This document shows positions 16,371 through 26,000 of a stretch of DNA of 35,864 nucleotides, one piece after another. The DNA lies in assembly GCA_003978765.1 (NCBI GenBank), contig QNYO01000022.1:1-35864 (forward strand). The letters are read 5' to 3'. Within the stretch, counting starts at the first letter, position 1. Each line of letters opens with the position of its first letter. Position numbers and translations under genes: made by a program. Source of the DNA: Hydrogenimonas sp. Its GTDB lineage: Bacteria; Campylobacterota; Campylobacteria; Campylobacterales; Hydrogenimonadaceae. The notes beneath the pieces are model-generated. The model worked only from the letters and a program-made list of their open reading frames with translations, had not been told where the DNA came from and made no database searches.

Positions 16371-17768
16371 TTACGGACTCAAATAGAAGGTGAAAGGATA
16401 ATCATCAAAACTAAAATTAACCTGAACACCTTCTACACCATGGAGTAGTTTACACAGATCATCAATAGACAAATAGCTTTTAGGAAGGGTTATATCGATA
16501 CTGACCCCCTCCTCTTTGAGAAGTCTTTTCGATTTTCCTGCAATAATGTTGAGAAGTTCACTTAAAGCATGACTCAAAATCTTCTCATCATCAGAAGCTT
16601 CACCAATAAGAAGTGCACAAGACTGTTTAACAAGTGCTTTAGGCATAATCAGACTAATAACCCCCTCAATATCACCATAAAAGGCGATCGAACCTGCCAT
16701 AAGCCCTTCACCAACTGGCTGAAAAGGTTGCAGCTTCATCTCCTCTTTCAATGCCTGTTTGTCGATCATAATCTGCAGTGTCTCCATCGTTGCTGCTACC
16801 AAAAGAGGAAGTCGCGTTACAACCGATTTGGTCAATCGGTTCTGAATACTCTCTCTTCGTCTAACAGCACTCTGACAACGAGCGGATCGTTCACTCTGCA
16901 TAAACTCATGCTCATCTTTAAAAAATAGCATTCCAGCTGTTGCAAGCTCTTTAATAAAGCGTATCGGAACTTTATCAATATCAAGCCCTATCATTGCTGT
17001 TAATGCCTCATACTCTGCATTCATCTTTAAGAGTTTAAAAAAGAAGTTCATCGCATGAATATTGAGTGAACTGACACGTGTGGCATCAAGCATAAAACAT
17101 CTAAAACCTATTTTCAGACAGTTCCTATGGTAGGTAAAGTCAAACTGATCCATGACAGAGCCATCAAGAAAGCCCTTCAAATAGTAGATCACACTATACT
17201 CATTGAGACGTGCTGCAATCGTATTGGTCATCACTCCTAAGTAGGTCTGTTCAACCAATGCAATAAACTGATCTTTCTCTTCTGCACGCTCATGAAATGC
17301 TTCTAAGGTATGGACCACTACAGGACTATAACCTCGATTAAAAATCTCAATGGCTTGCAAACTTCTTTGTGTAAGATCCTCATTGTAGATTAGAACGTGA
17401 TCTTTTCCATCTTGGATCTTTATCTGACCTGTAAAGAGTAGTGCAACATCAACTGTTTTAAAGAGAGAGAAACTCACCTTCTGATCAAAAAATTTAAAAA
17501 AAGCTTCATACTGCTGTTCAGTATAGTCACAAAACCCTATAGTAACATGCATCTCTTTTTGTAGTTTTGTTAAATAGGTCAGTAGTGTTGTAATACCATT
17601 CTTATTGAAAAAGACAACCTTTTTCAAAGAGATAAGAACCATTGATAGGTGGTGAAACTTTAAAAGTTGCACATCTTGTGCTGAAATCAATTGTGATGCA
17701 TTCGTACTATCCAAAAAGCCTTCGGGTGTAAAGAGTGCGATTTTATCTTTCACAATCACTGGTTTCAT
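16371..17768 (-). CDS. STAS / receiver-like / STAS / CheX multidomain protein
   Basis: Cytosolic protein of 465 residues. Residues about 1-95 look like a STAS domain (IALFTPEGFLDSTNASQL, then LISLKKVVFFNKNGITTLL). Residues about 115-180 resemble a degenerate receiver or P-loop-free sandwich (VLIYNEDLTQRSLQAIEIF). Residues about 190-295 are a second STAS-like unit (YYLKGFLDGSVMDQF, CFMLDATRVSSLNIHAM). Residues about 313-465 look like CheX or a related CheC-type domain with ELLNIIAGKSK near 404-414, whose Glu and Asn match the ExxN pair that hydrolyses CheY phosphate. It is probably a chemotaxis or signalling regulator. The domain reading is by eye. ATG 17766-17768 follows CGGAT. It stands alone between divergent rpmB and the rpe operon. 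Confidence 0.65.
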   Translation of the reverse strand: MKPVIVKDKIALFTPEGFLDSTNASQLISAQDVQLLKFHHLSMVLISLKKVVFFNKNGITTLLTYLTKLQKEMHVTIGFCDYTEQQYEAFFKFFDQKVSFSLFKTVDVALLFTGQIKIQDGKDHVLIYNEDLTQRSLQAIEIFNRGYSPVVVHTLEAFHERAEEKDQFIALVEQTYLGVMTNTIAARLNEYSVIYYLKGFLDGSVMDQFDFTYHRNCLKIGFRCFMLDATRVSSLNIHAMNFFFKLLKMNAEYEALTAMIGLDIDKVPIRFIKELATAGMLFFKDEHEFMQSERSARCQSAVRRRESIQNRLTKSVVTRLPLLVAATMETLQIMIDKQALKEEMKLQPFQPVGEGLMAGSIAFYGDIEGVISLIMPKALVKQSCALLIGEASDDEKILSHALSELLNIIAGKSKRLLKEEGVSIDITLPKSYLSIDDLCKLLHGVEGVQVNFSFDDYPFTFYLSP

Positions 17769-18090
17769 TTTATATCCGATAATATTTTCAGTTGATCAAA
17801 TCGTAATCTTAACGGTATCATCTCAACGTCTCTCTTCCCATTATACATCGATAAATGTTGAATATATATTTCAATCCATTTGAATAAGATCATCACTAAA
17901 CCTTAAAGAATATACAATGTTTATTATGGGGGCAATTATACACAATTTATCATCCCTTATCTCTGTAAATCTATATCAGATCTAAGAATCAAAGATAAAT
18001 ATAAATTAATCCTTAATTTAAGCAAACTCTATGCTTTTTTTCAATAGAATTTGCCAACTTTTTATCACTCAAAATTTAAAGGTTGAAACC
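17769..18090. other. 322-base divergent intergenic region
   Basis: This AT-rich gap separates the CheX-like gene (minus) from rpmB (plus) and must hold both promoters. The only box I can support is that of rpmB near its right end. No credible ORF, RNA gene or long repeat is seen. A frame upstream of rpmB is open for 20 codons but lacks a ribosome site. Confidence 0.6.
18045..18050 (+). promoter_or_regulatory. Candidate -10 for rpmB
   Basis: TAGAAT sits about 40 bases before the rpmB ATG, after a T-rich stretch, the usual appearance of sigma-70 promoters in Campylobacterota. The predicted start of transcription is near 18057, giving a leader of roughly 35 bases that contains the AAAGG ribosome site. 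Confidence 0.5.
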
Positions 18091-18282
18091 ATGGCACGAA
18101 AATGCGCAGTAACCGGTAAAGGGCCAATGACTGGCTACAATGTCAGCCACGCTCATAACAAGACCAAACGACGCTTTTTGCCAAATCTTCGTACAGTACG
18201 TATTACTCTCGAAGATGGCACTCGCAAAAAGATTCGCGTTGCGGCTTCTACACTCCGCACTATGAAGAAAAAGGGACTCTAA
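18091..18282 (+). CDS. rpmB: Large ribosomal subunit protein bL28
   Basis: The 63-residue basic protein starts [24 protein letters not shown]. The N-terminal CxxTGK block, the [15 protein letters not shown] core and the [16 protein letters not shown] tail are those of bL28, which sits near the E site of the large subunit. Only the first of the zinc-finger cysteines of some bL28 forms is present, so this is a zinc-free type. The frame extends 20 codons further upstream, but AAAGG before the ATG at 18091 and family length decide the start. A terminator overlaps its stop codon. Confidence 0.97.
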   Translation: MARKCAVTGKGPMTGYNVSHAHNKTKRRFLPNLRTVRITLEDGTRKKIRVAASTLRTMKKKGL

Positions 18283-18313
18283 TCCCTTTTTTGCCAAAGG
18301 GTCTCCCTTTGGC
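18268..18313 (+). terminator. Terminator of rpmB, two alternative hairpins
   Basis: AAAAAGGGA (18268-18276) and TCCCTTTTT (18283-18291) pair over nine bases across a six-base loop that includes the stop codon; a run of T follows at once, as in an intrinsic terminator. A second stem, GCCAAAGGG (18293-18301) with CCCTTTGGC (18305-18313), stands directly behind it. The first hairpin uses the last codons of the gene. Confidence 0.75.
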
Positions 18314-18353
18314 TACTTTAACCACTCCCTTTACCTCCTACCTATCTTTTTTC

Positions 18354-18359
18354 TATACT
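18354..18359 (+). promoter_or_regulatory. Candidate -10 for argJ
   Basis: TATACT lies 36 bases before the argJ ATG, just behind the rpmB terminator, in a T-rich context. The ribosome site TAGGAG follows at 18382-18387. Confidence 0.55.
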
Positions 18360-18394
18360 AACTCATACCAAAATATCTTCTTTAGGAGTCTTTT

Positions 18395-19582
18395 ATGTTT
18401 ACACTTCACTCTATTGATGGTGGTATCTGTGCCCCACAAGGCTTTTTTGCTGATGGTATCTCAGCTGGCTTAAAACCTGATAACCAAAAAGATCTTGCCT
18501 TTATCTACTCTGACCAACTGGCTCACATTCGTGCAATTTTCACATCCAACCGCTTTCAAGCTGCCCCCATCCAACACTTTAAAAAACATGCTGTTGAGCA
18601 GACCAACTTTGTTTTGATTAATGCCAAAAATGCGAATGCCATGACAGGAGAGCGTGGTATTGAAGATATTGAAGAGATTCTCAACCATGCACACCAAACC
18701 TTTCAAAATATTCAAAATCCTGTTATGAGTTCAACAGGGGTTATCGGTGTACCTCTTCCTAAAGAGAAGATTATGCAAGGGGTTACAAACTTTGATCTCA
18801 CCAAAAGAGATGGTACAGCCGCTTCCCATGCCATCATGACAACCGATAGCTATAACAAAGAGATTGCCTTTGAAGTTGTGCTTGATAATGGTGACTCCTT
18901 TAGAATTGGTGCGATGGCAAAAGGGGCAGGCATGATTAACCCTACTATGGCAACCATGCTCTGCTTTATCACAACCGATGCTGCCATTCCAGCTGATGAG
19001 ATGGAGAGTATGCTTCAAAGCACAGCCCAAACAACCTTTAATGCCATTAGTGTTGATGGTGATACATCAACCAACGATACTGTCATGCTTCTAAGTAACC
19101 ACAAGTCTGGTGTCTATGATCGTAAAGCTTTTGCCCATGCACTCGAAAGAGTGATGCATGAGTTGGCTCTTAAGATTGTTGCTGATGGAGAAGGGGCTAC
19201 CAAATGTGTTGCTTTTAAGATTACAGGTGCAGCAAGTGATGAAGAGGCAGAGATTGCTGCCAAAGCTCTTACCAACTCTCTTTTGGTCAAGACGGCACTC
19301 TATGGTGAGGATCCAAACTGGGGACGTATTGCATCAACCATTGGAGCAAGTGGAATCACTTGCGATCCTAAAACACTCACCATTACATTTGGCAATGTGA
19401 CTGTCTATAATAGAGGAGAGATTCTTTTTGATCAAGAACAAGAGGCAAAAGCTGCAAAAGTGATGCAGAAAGAGGCATTCTCTATCCATTGTGATCTTGG
19501 TATAGGAGAAGGAAGTTTCACAGCCTATGGGTGTGATTTAGGGTATGAATATGTCAAGATCAATGCCGACTACAGAACATAA
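18395..19582 (+). CDS. argJ: Bifunctional glutamate N-acetyltransferase/ornithine acetyltransferase
   Basis: Arginine pathway enzyme that moves the acetyl group from N-acetylornithine to glutamate. The 395 residues begin [22 protein letters not shown] and contain [11 protein letters not shown] and [15 protein letters not shown]. Autocleavage is expected before Thr187 in [12 protein letters not shown], which makes alpha and beta chains and frees the Thr nucleophile. The C-terminal [22 protein letters not shown] is complete. Whether it also uses acetyl-CoA cannot be told from sequence. No other arg genes are near. Confidence 0.96.
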   Translation: MFTLHSIDGGICAPQGFFADGISAGLKPDNQKDLAFIYSDQLAHIRAIFTSNRFQAAPIQHFKKHAVEQTNFVLINAKNANAMTGERGIEDIEEILNHAHQTFQNIQNPVMSSTGVIGVPLPKEKIMQGVTNFDLTKRDGTAASHAIMTTDSYNKEIAFEVVLDNGDSFRIGAMAKGAGMINPTMATMLCFITTDAAIPADEMESMLQSTAQTTFNAISVDGDTSTNDTVMLLSNHKSGVYDRKAFAHALERVMHELALKIVADGEGATKCVAFKITGAASDEEAEIAAKALTNSLLVKTALYGEDPNWGRIASTIGASGITCDPKTLTITFGNVTVYNRGEILFDQEQEAKAAKVMQKEAFSIHCDLGIGEGSFTAYGCDLGYEYVKINADYRT

Positions 19583-19597
19583 TAAGGAACCATCCTA

Positions 19598-19603
19598 TAT
19601 AAT
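19598..19603 (+). promoter_or_regulatory. -10 box in the argJ to DUF465 gap
   Basis: A perfect TATAAT stands 15 bases after the argJ stop, in the sequence CCTATATAATTTAA. It would give the DUF465 gene a leader of about 110 bases, longer than elsewhere in the window. No ORF is seen in that leader. Confidence 0.5.
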
Positions 19604-19720
19604 TTAAAAGATTGGCGATACGTAATCTGTCATCATATATGAAAAAGTGCAAAGTTTGCTTCTCATAAAGTATGGTGAGAGAGTATCTTATGCCAATCGA
19701 AACTTTTATAGGAGAAAAAT

Positions 19721-19948
19721 ATGCTTAACGAATACCAAGATATTATCAGCAAATTAAAAGGAGAGAATCCTCACTTTGCAAAAATTTTCGAACGGCATGA
19801 TGAACTTGATAAAATTGTGACAGAAGTCGAAGAGGGACGTGAACATATGGAGGATTTAGAGCTTGAAAAGCTCAAAAAAGAGAAGTTGCACCTAAAAGAT
19901 GAAGCCTACAAAATGATTATGGATTATAAGAAAGCTCATAACCTCTAA
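19721..19948 (+). CDS. DUF465/YdcH-family small protein
   Basis: The 75-residue highly charged helical protein begins MLNEYQDIISKLKGENPHFAKIFERHDELDKIV and ends with a Lys-rich helix LKKEKLHLKDEAYKMIMDYKK. The pattern of conserved His-Phe near residue 18 and the late LKKEKL-K-LKD segment identify DUF465, small two-helix proteins of unknown function. The ATG follows GGAGAAAAAT. The gene is monocistronic, bounded by its own promoter region and a hairpin. Confidence 0.85.
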   Translation: MLNEYQDIISKLKGENPHFAKIFERHDELDKIVTEVEEGREHMEDLELEKLKKEKLHLKDEAYKMIMDYKKAHNL

Positions 19949-19956
19949 CAACCTTC

Positions 19957-19974
19957 GTGCCCCTTACGGGGCAC
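19957..19974. terminator. Convergent hairpin between the DUF465 gene and accA
   Basis: GTGCCCC (19957-19963), loop TTAC and GGGGCAC (19968-19974) form a perfect GC-rich stem in the 37 bases between two converging genes. No T run follows on either strand. Confidence 0.65.
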
Positions 19975-19985
19975 TCATAAAACCT

Positions 19986-20936
19986 TTAATCTTTATCCTC
20001 TATCTCAGCAAATGCACCGTAATGCATCATCTTTTCATAACGTTTTTGCATGCGCTCATCTTTACCCACATCTCTAAGCGCTGCAACTTGTGATAGGAAG
20101 TAGTCACCCACTACTTTGGCTGCACCCTCTTTATCACGATGGGCTCCAATCAGTGGCTCATCAATAATATCATCAATCAGCTCCATCTTTAGAAGCTCAT
20201 CAGGGGTAATTTTGAGTGCTTTGGTTGCCTGCTCAACTTTGGCTGGATCATTCCATAAAATGGCAGCACACCCTTCAGGAGAGATAACACTAAAGATGGA
20301 GTAACGCATCATGGCAAGCTTATCAGCAACACCAATTGCCAATGCACCGCCACTACCCCCTTCGCCAATGACGACAGAGACAGTGATCGTATCCAAACGG
20401 CTCAACTCTAAAAGGTTTCTTGCAATCGCCTCACTCTGCCCCCGCTCTTCTGCACCAATACCTGGATAAGCACCTGGGGTATCGATCAGCATTAAAATAG
20501 GCAGACCAAACTTCTCTGCAAGCTTTGCTGCACGTAGTGCTTTACGATACCCTTCTGGATGGGGCATACCAAAGTTTCTCTTAAGCTTATTTTTTGTTCC
20601 TCGTCCCTTCTGCTCACCAATTACAAGGCACTTTTCATCTCCAATATAGCCCAGATAACAGACAATGGCTGGGTCATCACGGAAGGTACGATCCCCATGA
20701 ATTTCGATTGCATCACGCATTAAGATACGAATATAGTCGAGTGCATAGGGACGATCTGGATGGCGTGCAAGTTGCAGTTTTTGATAGTCGGAGAGGTTTT
20801 TATAAACTTTGATCAGCTCTTTTTCAAGATCTTTTTCAAGAATAATAATCGCTTCGGTATCGCCCCGCACCTTTGCGGAGGCGATCTCATCTTCTATCTC
20901 TTTGAGTTTCTCTTCGAATGGAAGATAGGTAGCCAC
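19986..20936 (-). CDS. accA: Acetyl-CoA carboxylase carboxyltransferase subunit alpha
   Basis: With AccD it transfers the carboxyl group from biotin on AccB to acetyl-CoA, giving malonyl-CoA for fatty acid synthesis. The 316-residue length is normal. An N-terminal coiled coil is followed by the crotonase-fold core with [64 protein letters not shown] and [13 protein letters not shown] oxyanion-hole glycines. The start is GTG at 20934-20936, one base after the fabF stop, with AAGG upstream. It is the last gene of the gpmI-fabG-acpP-fabF-accA run; accD is not in the window. Confidence 0.97.
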   Translation of the reverse strand: MATYLPFEEKLKEIEDEIASAKVRGDTEAIIILEKDLEKELIKVYKNLSDYQKLQLARHPDRPYALDYIRILMRDAIEIHGDRTFRDDPAIVCYLGYIGDEKCLVIGEQKGRGTKNKLKRNFGMPHPEGYRKALRAAKLAEKFGLPILMLIDTPGAYPGIGAEERGQSEAIARNLLELSRLDTITVSVVIGEGGSGGALAIGVADKLAMMRYSIFSVISPEGCAAILWNDPAKVEQATKALKITPDELLKMELIDDIIDEPLIGAHRDKEGAAKVVGDYFLSQVAALRDVGKDERMQKRYEKMMHYGAFAEIEDKD

Positions 20937-20937
20937 A

Positions 20938-22161
20938 TCAAACCTTTTTGAAGATCAAAACACCGTTGGTACCGCCAAAGCCAAAAGAGTTGCTCATTGC
21001 AATCTCAATCTTCGCTTCACGTGCCATATTCGGTACATAATCGAGATCACAATCTGGATCTGGATTTTCATAATTGATTGTTGGTGGCAGTACACTATCA
21101 CGCATCGCTAACAGTGTTACAACAGCCTCAATTGCACCCGCTGCCCCAAGACAGTGTGCTGTCTGTCCTTTGGTTGAGCTTACTGGTGGACAGTTCTCTT
21201 TTCCACCAAAGGCTTTTTTAATCGCCATTGTCTCATACCAGTCATTATACTTCGTACTGGTACCATGTGCATTGATATAGTCAACTTTTGGCTGACCTGC
21301 CATTGCCAAGGCTGCCTTCATGGCACGATAGGCACCCTCACCCTCTGGTGCTGGTGTTGTAATATGGTTAGCGTCACCACTCTCACCAAAGCCGATCAAT
21401 TCACCATAGATATGGGCACCACGTGCAACAGCCGCTTCATACTCTTCAAGTACAAGTGCACCAGCACCCTCACCCATAACAAATCCACCACGATCTGCAT
21501 CAAATGGTCGTGACGCCTTTTTGGGCTCATCATTACGTGTTGAGAGCGCTTTCATTGCGGCAAAACCGCCAATTCCGACAGGGCAAATGGCCGCTTCTGC
21601 ACCAACGACCAACATACGATCCGCCATACCGAGCATAATTGTCTTTGCCGCTTCACTCACAGCATGTGTACCTGCGGCACACGCTGTCACACTTGAAAGG
21701 TTTGGCCCTTTCAATTGGTGTTCGATCGAGATAAATCCTCCAAGCATATTGACAAGAGAGGATGGAATAAAGAATGGAGAGATGCGGCGAGGACCTCGAC
21801 TCTGACATGCCACGGCATTTCGTTCAATATTGGCCAAGCCCCCAATACCTGATGCTGATGAGATACCAAATCGTTCACGCTCGACACTCTCATCAATACC
21901 CGCATCTGCCATCGCTTCAGATGCTGCCTTAATACCGAGCTGAATGAAACGATCCGCCTTTTTAACCTCTTTGGCGTCCATGACAGTGGTCGGATCAAAG
22001 TTTTTCACTTCCGCCGCAATCTGAACGCTTTGATTGCTCGCATCGAACAAAGAAATTCTTTCAATGCCACATTGTCCCTCAAGTATGGCTTTAAAAGAAC
22101 TCTCTTTATCATGTCCTACTGCATTGATCATTCCAAGTCCGGTTACGACCACTCGCCTCAC
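20938..22161 (-). CDS. fabF: 3-oxoacyl-ACP synthase II
   Basis: Condensing enzyme that elongates acyl-ACP with malonyl-ACP. The 407-residue thiolase-fold protein carries the nucleophile Cys161 in [13 protein letters not shown], the two catalytic histidines in [11 protein letters not shown] and [13 protein letters not shown], and the FGFGGTNG end. The start is GTG at 22159-22161, since ATG at that place is out of frame, and AAAGGAG lies at ideal distance. It lies 52 bases after acpP, separated by a hairpin, and directly before accA. Confidence 0.97.
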   Translation of the reverse strand: MRRVVVTGLGMINAVGHDKESSFKAILEGQCGIERISLFDASNQSVQIAAEVKNFDPTTVMDAKEVKKADRFIQLGIKAASEAMADAGIDESVERERFGISSASGIGGLANIERNAVACQSRGPRRISPFFIPSSLVNMLGGFISIEHQLKGPNLSSVTACAAGTHAVSEAAKTIMLGMADRMLVVGAEAAICPVGIGGFAAMKALSTRNDEPKKASRPFDADRGGFVMGEGAGALVLEEYEAAVARGAHIYGELIGFGESGDANHITTPAPEGEGAYRAMKAALAMAGQPKVDYINAHGTSTKYNDWYETMAIKKAFGGKENCPPVSSTKGQTAHCLGAAGAIEAVVTLLAMRDSVLPPTINYENPDPDCDLDYVPNMAREAKIEIAMSNSFGFGGTNGVLIFKKV

Positions 22162-22183
22162 ATAATCTCCTTTATAAATTCAC

Positions 22184-22201
22184 TCCCGCACAATGGCGGG
22201 A
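22184..22201 (-). promoter_or_regulatory. Intercistronic hairpin between acpP and fabF
   Basis: On the minus strand TCCCGC, a six-base loop and GCGGGA form a six-pair GC-rich stem just after the acpP stop. No T run follows, and the fabF ribosome site is about 15 bases further on. It is better read as an RNA-stabilising or attenuating element than as a full terminator: acyl carrier protein is needed in much higher amounts than FabF. Confidence 0.5.
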
Positions 22202-22213
22202 AAATTGATCTGC

Positions 22214-22444
22214 TTATTTATTCTCTTCGATATATTTAACTGCGTCACCAACAGTTTGGATCTTTTCAGCTTGATCATCAGGAATTTCGATACCAAACTT
22301 CTCTTCAAGTGCCATAACAAGTTCAACAACATCAAGGCTATCTGCACCAAGATCCTCAACAAATTTAGATTCCATCTTAACTTCATCTGGGTTGACGTTG
22401 AGTTGCTCTACAACTACCTCTTTTACGTCGTCAAAAAGTGCCAT
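22214..22444 (-). CDS. acpP: Acyl carrier protein
   Basis: The 76-residue acidic carrier begins [22 protein letters not shown]. The DSLDVVEL motif places the phosphopantetheine-bearing Ser at about residue 36. Helices II and III ([17 protein letters not shown]) are typical. The frame is open 13 codons further upstream, but the ATG at 22442-22444 has AAGGAG at ideal distance. The 140-base gap upstream suggests its own promoter. Confidence 0.98.
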   Translation of the reverse strand: MALFDDVKEVVVEQLNVNPDEVKMESKFVEDLGADSLDVVELVMALEEKFGIEIPDDQAEKIQTVGDAVKYIEENK

Positions 22445-22584
22445 TACAATCTCCTTTGAAAATGAATTGCATAATGGTAGCAAAATTAACTTTAAATGAA
22501 TAGTAATTTTCTACCTTCTCCATCGATCGATCACCGCTTCTTACCATTTTGTATCTCATAGCACAAGATCATTTGTACAATGAC

Positions 22585-23331
22585 TTATGCCATATTCATA
22601 CCACCATTCACCTTCAGCGTCTCTCCTGTAATATAGCTTGCATGGTCACTAAGTAGGAAGGCGATCGCTTCTGCCACCTCTTTAGGATCACCAAAGCGTG
22701 AAAGTGGGATCTTATCGATAAATGATTGCTTAATCTCATCTTTCAAAGTATCGGTCATATCGGTTTGAATAAACCCTGGAGTGACGACATTAAAGCGGAT
22801 ATTGCGTGCCGCACCTTCAAGAGCAAAACTTTTGGTCATCGCAATCAAACCACCCTTACTTGCACTGTAGTTGGTTTGCCCAGCATTCCCTGTTTCACCC
22901 ACAATCGATGCCACATTGACAACCGCACCAAAACGTTTTTTACCCATCACCTTAATCGCCTCTCGACACCCCACAAACGCAGAGGTCAAGTTGGCACGAA
23001 TGACATCTTCAAACTCTTCAACTTTCATACGCATCGCCAACTTATCTTTGGTAATACCCGCATTATTGACGATATAACTCAACTCTCCATCTGCATCAAC
23101 AATCGTTTTGATGGCATCAACGAAAGCAGCCTCATCACTCACATCAAAACCGATTACAGCCGCTTCACCACCAGCCGCTTCAATCTCAGCTTTAACCTTA
23201 TCTGCTGCCTCTGCACCACTTCGGTAGTTAATCCAAACTTTTAGACCATACCCTGCCAAAACCTTTGCAATCTCTGCACCAATCCCTCGACTTGCACCTG
23301 TTACCAAAACATTTTTACCTGTAAACTTCAT
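22585..23331 (-). CDS. fabG: 3-oxoacyl-ACP reductase
   Basis: NADPH-dependent reductase of the fatty acid cycle, a short-chain dehydrogenase of 248 residues. The nucleotide site is VTGASRGIG, followed by NNAG, the catalytic Ser in VNVASIVGE and Tyr-Lys in NYSASKGG. The C-terminal LLSDHASYITGETLKVNGGMNMA is complete. ATG 23329-23331, preceded by AAAAGGA, is preferred over the TTG one codon earlier. It lies 26 bases after gpmI and before acpP, in the usual fatty acid cluster. Confidence 0.96.
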   Translation of the reverse strand: MKFTGKNVLVTGASRGIGAEIAKVLAGYGLKVWINYRSGAEAADKVKAEIEAAGGEAAVIGFDVSDEAAFVDAIKTIVDADGELSYIVNNAGITKDKLAMRMKVEEFEDVIRANLTSAFVGCREAIKVMGKKRFGAVVNVASIVGETGNAGQTNYSASKGGLIAMTKSFALEGAARNIRFNVVTPGFIQTDMTDTLKDEIKQSFIDKIPLSRFGDPKEVAEAIAFLLSDHASYITGETLKVNGGMNMA

Positions 23332-23357
23332 CAATCTATCCTTTTAAAACTCTATTT

Positions 23358-24839
23358 TTAAACAAGCGGTTCATCCATCTCTTCTGGTATTGGAATCTCC
23401 ATCAACTTCAATACCGTTGGTGCAATATTATTCAAAGCCCCTGTTTTGACCTCATCAACACCCTCTGCTATAACAAAACACCACACATCGCCAACCGTAT
23501 GGTTGGTTAGAATCTTTCCACTCTCATCAATCATCTCTTCGCAGTTACCATGATCGGATGTCAAGACAAGTGCATAGCCACGCTCTTTGGCCTTCTCAAC
23601 AATACGCCCAATCTCATGATCGACCGCTTCAACCGCTCTAATCGCCGCTTCATAGTTACCTGTATGACCAACCATATCACCATTAGCGAAATTGACAACA
23701 ATAAAATCATACCCCTCATCCATCGCTGTCAATACCGCATCACCCACTTGTGGTGCACTCATCTCTGGCTTCATATCGTAGGTTTTAACTTTTGGACTTG
23801 GGATCAAGACACGTGACTCATTAGGTACTGGCTCTTCCACCCCGCCATTAAAGAAGAAGGTGACATGGGCATACTTCTCTGTCTCAGCTGTATGCAGTTG
23901 CGTCAAACCAGCATTGGCAATCACCTCTGCCAATGTATTTTTAGGCACCTCTTTTCTAAAGAGCACTGGGTATGGGAATGATTTATCATACTCTGTCATC
24001 GTTGCAATATGCAGATGGAGTGGTTGACGCTCAAAGGCATCGAACTTTGGATCACCCATTGCAGTAACAATCTCACGCATACGGTCGCTTCTAAAGTTCA
24101 TAAAGAGGACACCATCTCCCTCTTTAACCCCATCATACCCCTCAAAAGCAGTTGGTTCGATAAACTCATCGGTCTCATCTTTGGCATAACTTGCCTGCAC
24201 ATACTCAAGAGGGGTTTGATTGGTCTTTGGTGTTGCCTCAACAATCGCACGATATCCACGTTCAATGCGTTCCCAGCGTTGGTCACGATCCATTGTATAG
24301 AAGCGTCCACCAAGTGTTGCAATGGTCATCTTATCACTCATCATCGCTTCAATCTGTGCCAAATAGTCAGGTGCTGATGTTGGAGAGACATCACGCCCAT
24401 CGGTAATAAGATGTAAAAAGACCTCTTTACCCGCTTCTGCTGCGATCTTCGCTACGCCAATGATATGGTCGATATGAGAGTGCACGCCACCATCACTCAT
24501 CAACCCCACAAGATGGAGTCGGTTACTCTTTGTAAAGAGCTCTTGCAAGACAGGATTGGTTTTCAAACTCCCATCTTCGAGTGCCAATGATATTTTGACA
24601 AGATCTTGATAGAGTACCCGTCCACTACCAATCGTCATATGCCCAACTTCAGAGTTCCCCATCTGACCATCTGGAAGTCCCACATGAAGCCCATAGGTAT
24701 GAATCAGATTATAAGGTACCTCTTTAAAAAGTTTCTCATAGGTTGGTTTTTTTGCCGCTTCAAAGGCATTGGCTTTAGAGTTTGGTTTATAGCCAATACC
24801 ATCTGTAATAATCAGGATTGCTTTCTTTGCCACGTCCAT
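23358..24839 (-). CDS. gpmI: 2,3-bisphosphoglycerate-independent phosphoglycerate mutase
   Basis: Metal-dependent (Mn-type) enzyme that interconverts 3- and 2-phosphoglycerate in glycolysis and gluconeogenesis. The 493 residues show the alkaline-phosphatase-like core: Asp13 in IITDGIGY, the phosphorylated Ser63 in [52 protein letters not shown] and [10 protein letters not shown]. The ATG at 24839 is annotated, but GTG two codons later (24831-24833) has AGGA at better distance and gives the family-like start MAKKAIL. It is the first gene of the minus-strand fatty acid run, divergent from mraY. Confidence 0.96.
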   Translation of the reverse strand: MDVAKKAILIITDGIGYKPNSKANAFEAAKKPTYEKLFKEVPYNLIHTYGLHVGLPDGQMGNSEVGHMTIGSGRVLYQDLVKISLALEDGSLKTNPVLQELFTKSNRLHLVGLMSDGGVHSHIDHIIGVAKIAAEAGKEVFLHLITDGRDVSPTSAPDYLAQIEAMMSDKMTIATLGGRFYTMDRDQRWERIERGYRAIVEATPKTNQTPLEYVQASYAKDETDEFIEPTAFEGYDGVKEGDGVLFMNFRSDRMREIVTAMGDPKFDAFERQPLHLHIATMTEYDKSFPYPVLFRKEVPKNTLAEVIANAGLTQLHTAETEKYAHVTFFFNGGVEEPVPNESRVLIPSPKVKTYDMKPEMSAPQVGDAVLTAMDEGYDFIVVNFANGDMVGHTGNYEAAIRAVEAVDHEIGRIVEKAKERGYALVLTSDHGNCEEMIDESGKILTNHTVGDVWCFVIAEGVDEVKTGALNNIAPTVLKLMEIPIPEEMDEPLV

Positions 24840-24881
24840 ATCCTATATCGTAGTTTTATTCAGCTTTATGCGCAACTATAT

Positions 24882-24887
24882 TAAAAT
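24882..24887 (+). promoter_or_regulatory. Candidate -10 for mraY
   Basis: TAAAAT in the context AACTATATTAAAATACC lies about 50 bases before the mraY ATG, in the 96-base gap between divergent gpmI and mraY. No -35 is seen. Confidence 0.4.
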
Positions 24888-24935
24888 ACCGCTTTCAAGT
24901 TCCTAAAAAAAATTATCATAATAGGTTTTAATACT

Positions 24936-26000
24936 ATGCTCTACTGGTTCTATCGACACCTTGATGTTAACCTGTTCCAATATATCACTGTTCGTGCAGG
25001 GTTTGCTTTCTTTATCGCCTTTGTTCTTACGATCTATGTCATGCCACTTTTTATCAATTGGGCAAAAGCAAAAAAGGCGAGCCAACCCATTAATAAATAT
25101 GCACCCAAAACACACTTAAAAAAGAGTAATACACCAACGATGGGTGGCATTGTTTTTATCTTTTCAACCGTCATTGCAACACTCTTAAGTGCCAACCTCT
25201 CCAATCCCTACACAATTGGTGGTCTTTTAACTCTTCTAAGTTTCTCTCTGCTTGGTCTAAGTGACGACTTGGGCAAAGTTATTAGCAACAATAACCTCAA
25301 AGGGCTCACGGCACGCAAAAAGTTTGCGATCCAACTTCTATTAGGCGGTGGTATTGCTCTGTTTCTATGTAGCTATATCGGTTTTAATACTGACTTGTAT
25401 ATCCCCTTTGTCAAATTTCCACTCTTTGATATGGGATGGGGTGCCATTATCTTTTGGGCACTTGTCATTGTTGCAGCAAGTAATGCGGTCAATCTTACCG
25501 ACGGACTTGATGGTTTGGCCACAGTCCCCTCTGTCTTTGCCCTCTTTACCCTCGGTATCATCGCCTATATTACAGGCAACTCTATCATTAGCCACTATCT
25601 TCTTTGGCCGAAAATCATCGGTGTTGGAGAGATTACCGTCGTTGCATCGGCATTGACAGGTGCATTGATCGGCTTTTTATGGTACAACTGCAACCCAGCT
25701 GAAGTCTTTATGGGAGATAGTGGCAGTCTTGCAGTTGGTGCCTTCTTAGGCTATATGGCGATTTTAGGTAAAAGTGAAATTCTACTCATTTTGATCGGTG
25801 CCATCTTTGTGATTGAGACCCTTTCAGTCATCGCACAGATTGGTAGCTATAAACTACGTGGCAAACGGATCTTTCTAATGGCACCCATCCACCACCACTT
25901 TGAGATGAAACAGTGGGCAGAGAATAAGATTATTGTCCGTTTTTGGATTATCGCCTTTATCGCCAATCTCCTTGCACTCATTACATTAAAGATTCGATGA
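24936..26000 (+). CDS. mraY: Phospho-N-acetylmuramoyl-pentapeptide-transferase
   Basis: Integral membrane enzyme that attaches phospho-MurNAc-pentapeptide to undecaprenyl phosphate, making lipid I. The 354 residues form about ten membrane helices. Catalytic and metal-binding motifs are GLSDDLGK near residue 107, [10 protein letters not shown] near 188, [12 protein letters not shown], and the cytosolic loop PIHHHFE near 320. The start ATG has only a weak AGG upstream, but the N-terminal [12 protein letters not shown] fits relatives. Its stop overlaps the murD start. Confidence 0.97.
   Translation: MLYWFYRHLDVNLFQYITVRAGFAFFIAFVLTIYVMPLFINWAKAKKASQPINKYAPKTHLKKSNTPTMGGIVFIFSTVIATLLSANLSNPYTIGGLLTLLSFSLLGLSDDLGKVISNNNLKGLTARKKFAIQLLLGGGIALFLCSYIGFNTDLYIPFVKFPLFDMGWGAIIFWALVIVAASNAVNLTDGLDGLATVPSVFALFTLGIIAYITGNSIISHYLLWPKIIGVGEITVVASALTGALIGFLWYNCNPAEVFMGDSGSLAVGAFLGYMAILGKSEILLILIGAIFVIETLSVIAQIGSYKLRGKRIFLMAPIHHHFEMKQWAENKIIVRFWIIAFIANLLALITLKIR

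Noticed and set aside
18031-18090. 20-codon N-terminal extension of bL28
   Set aside because: It lies over the likely promoter, and the family start [10 protein letters not shown] has its own ribosome site.
22726-23244. 172-codon open frame on the plus strand
   Set aside because: It lies wholly antisense to fabG, has no family features and no ribosome site.
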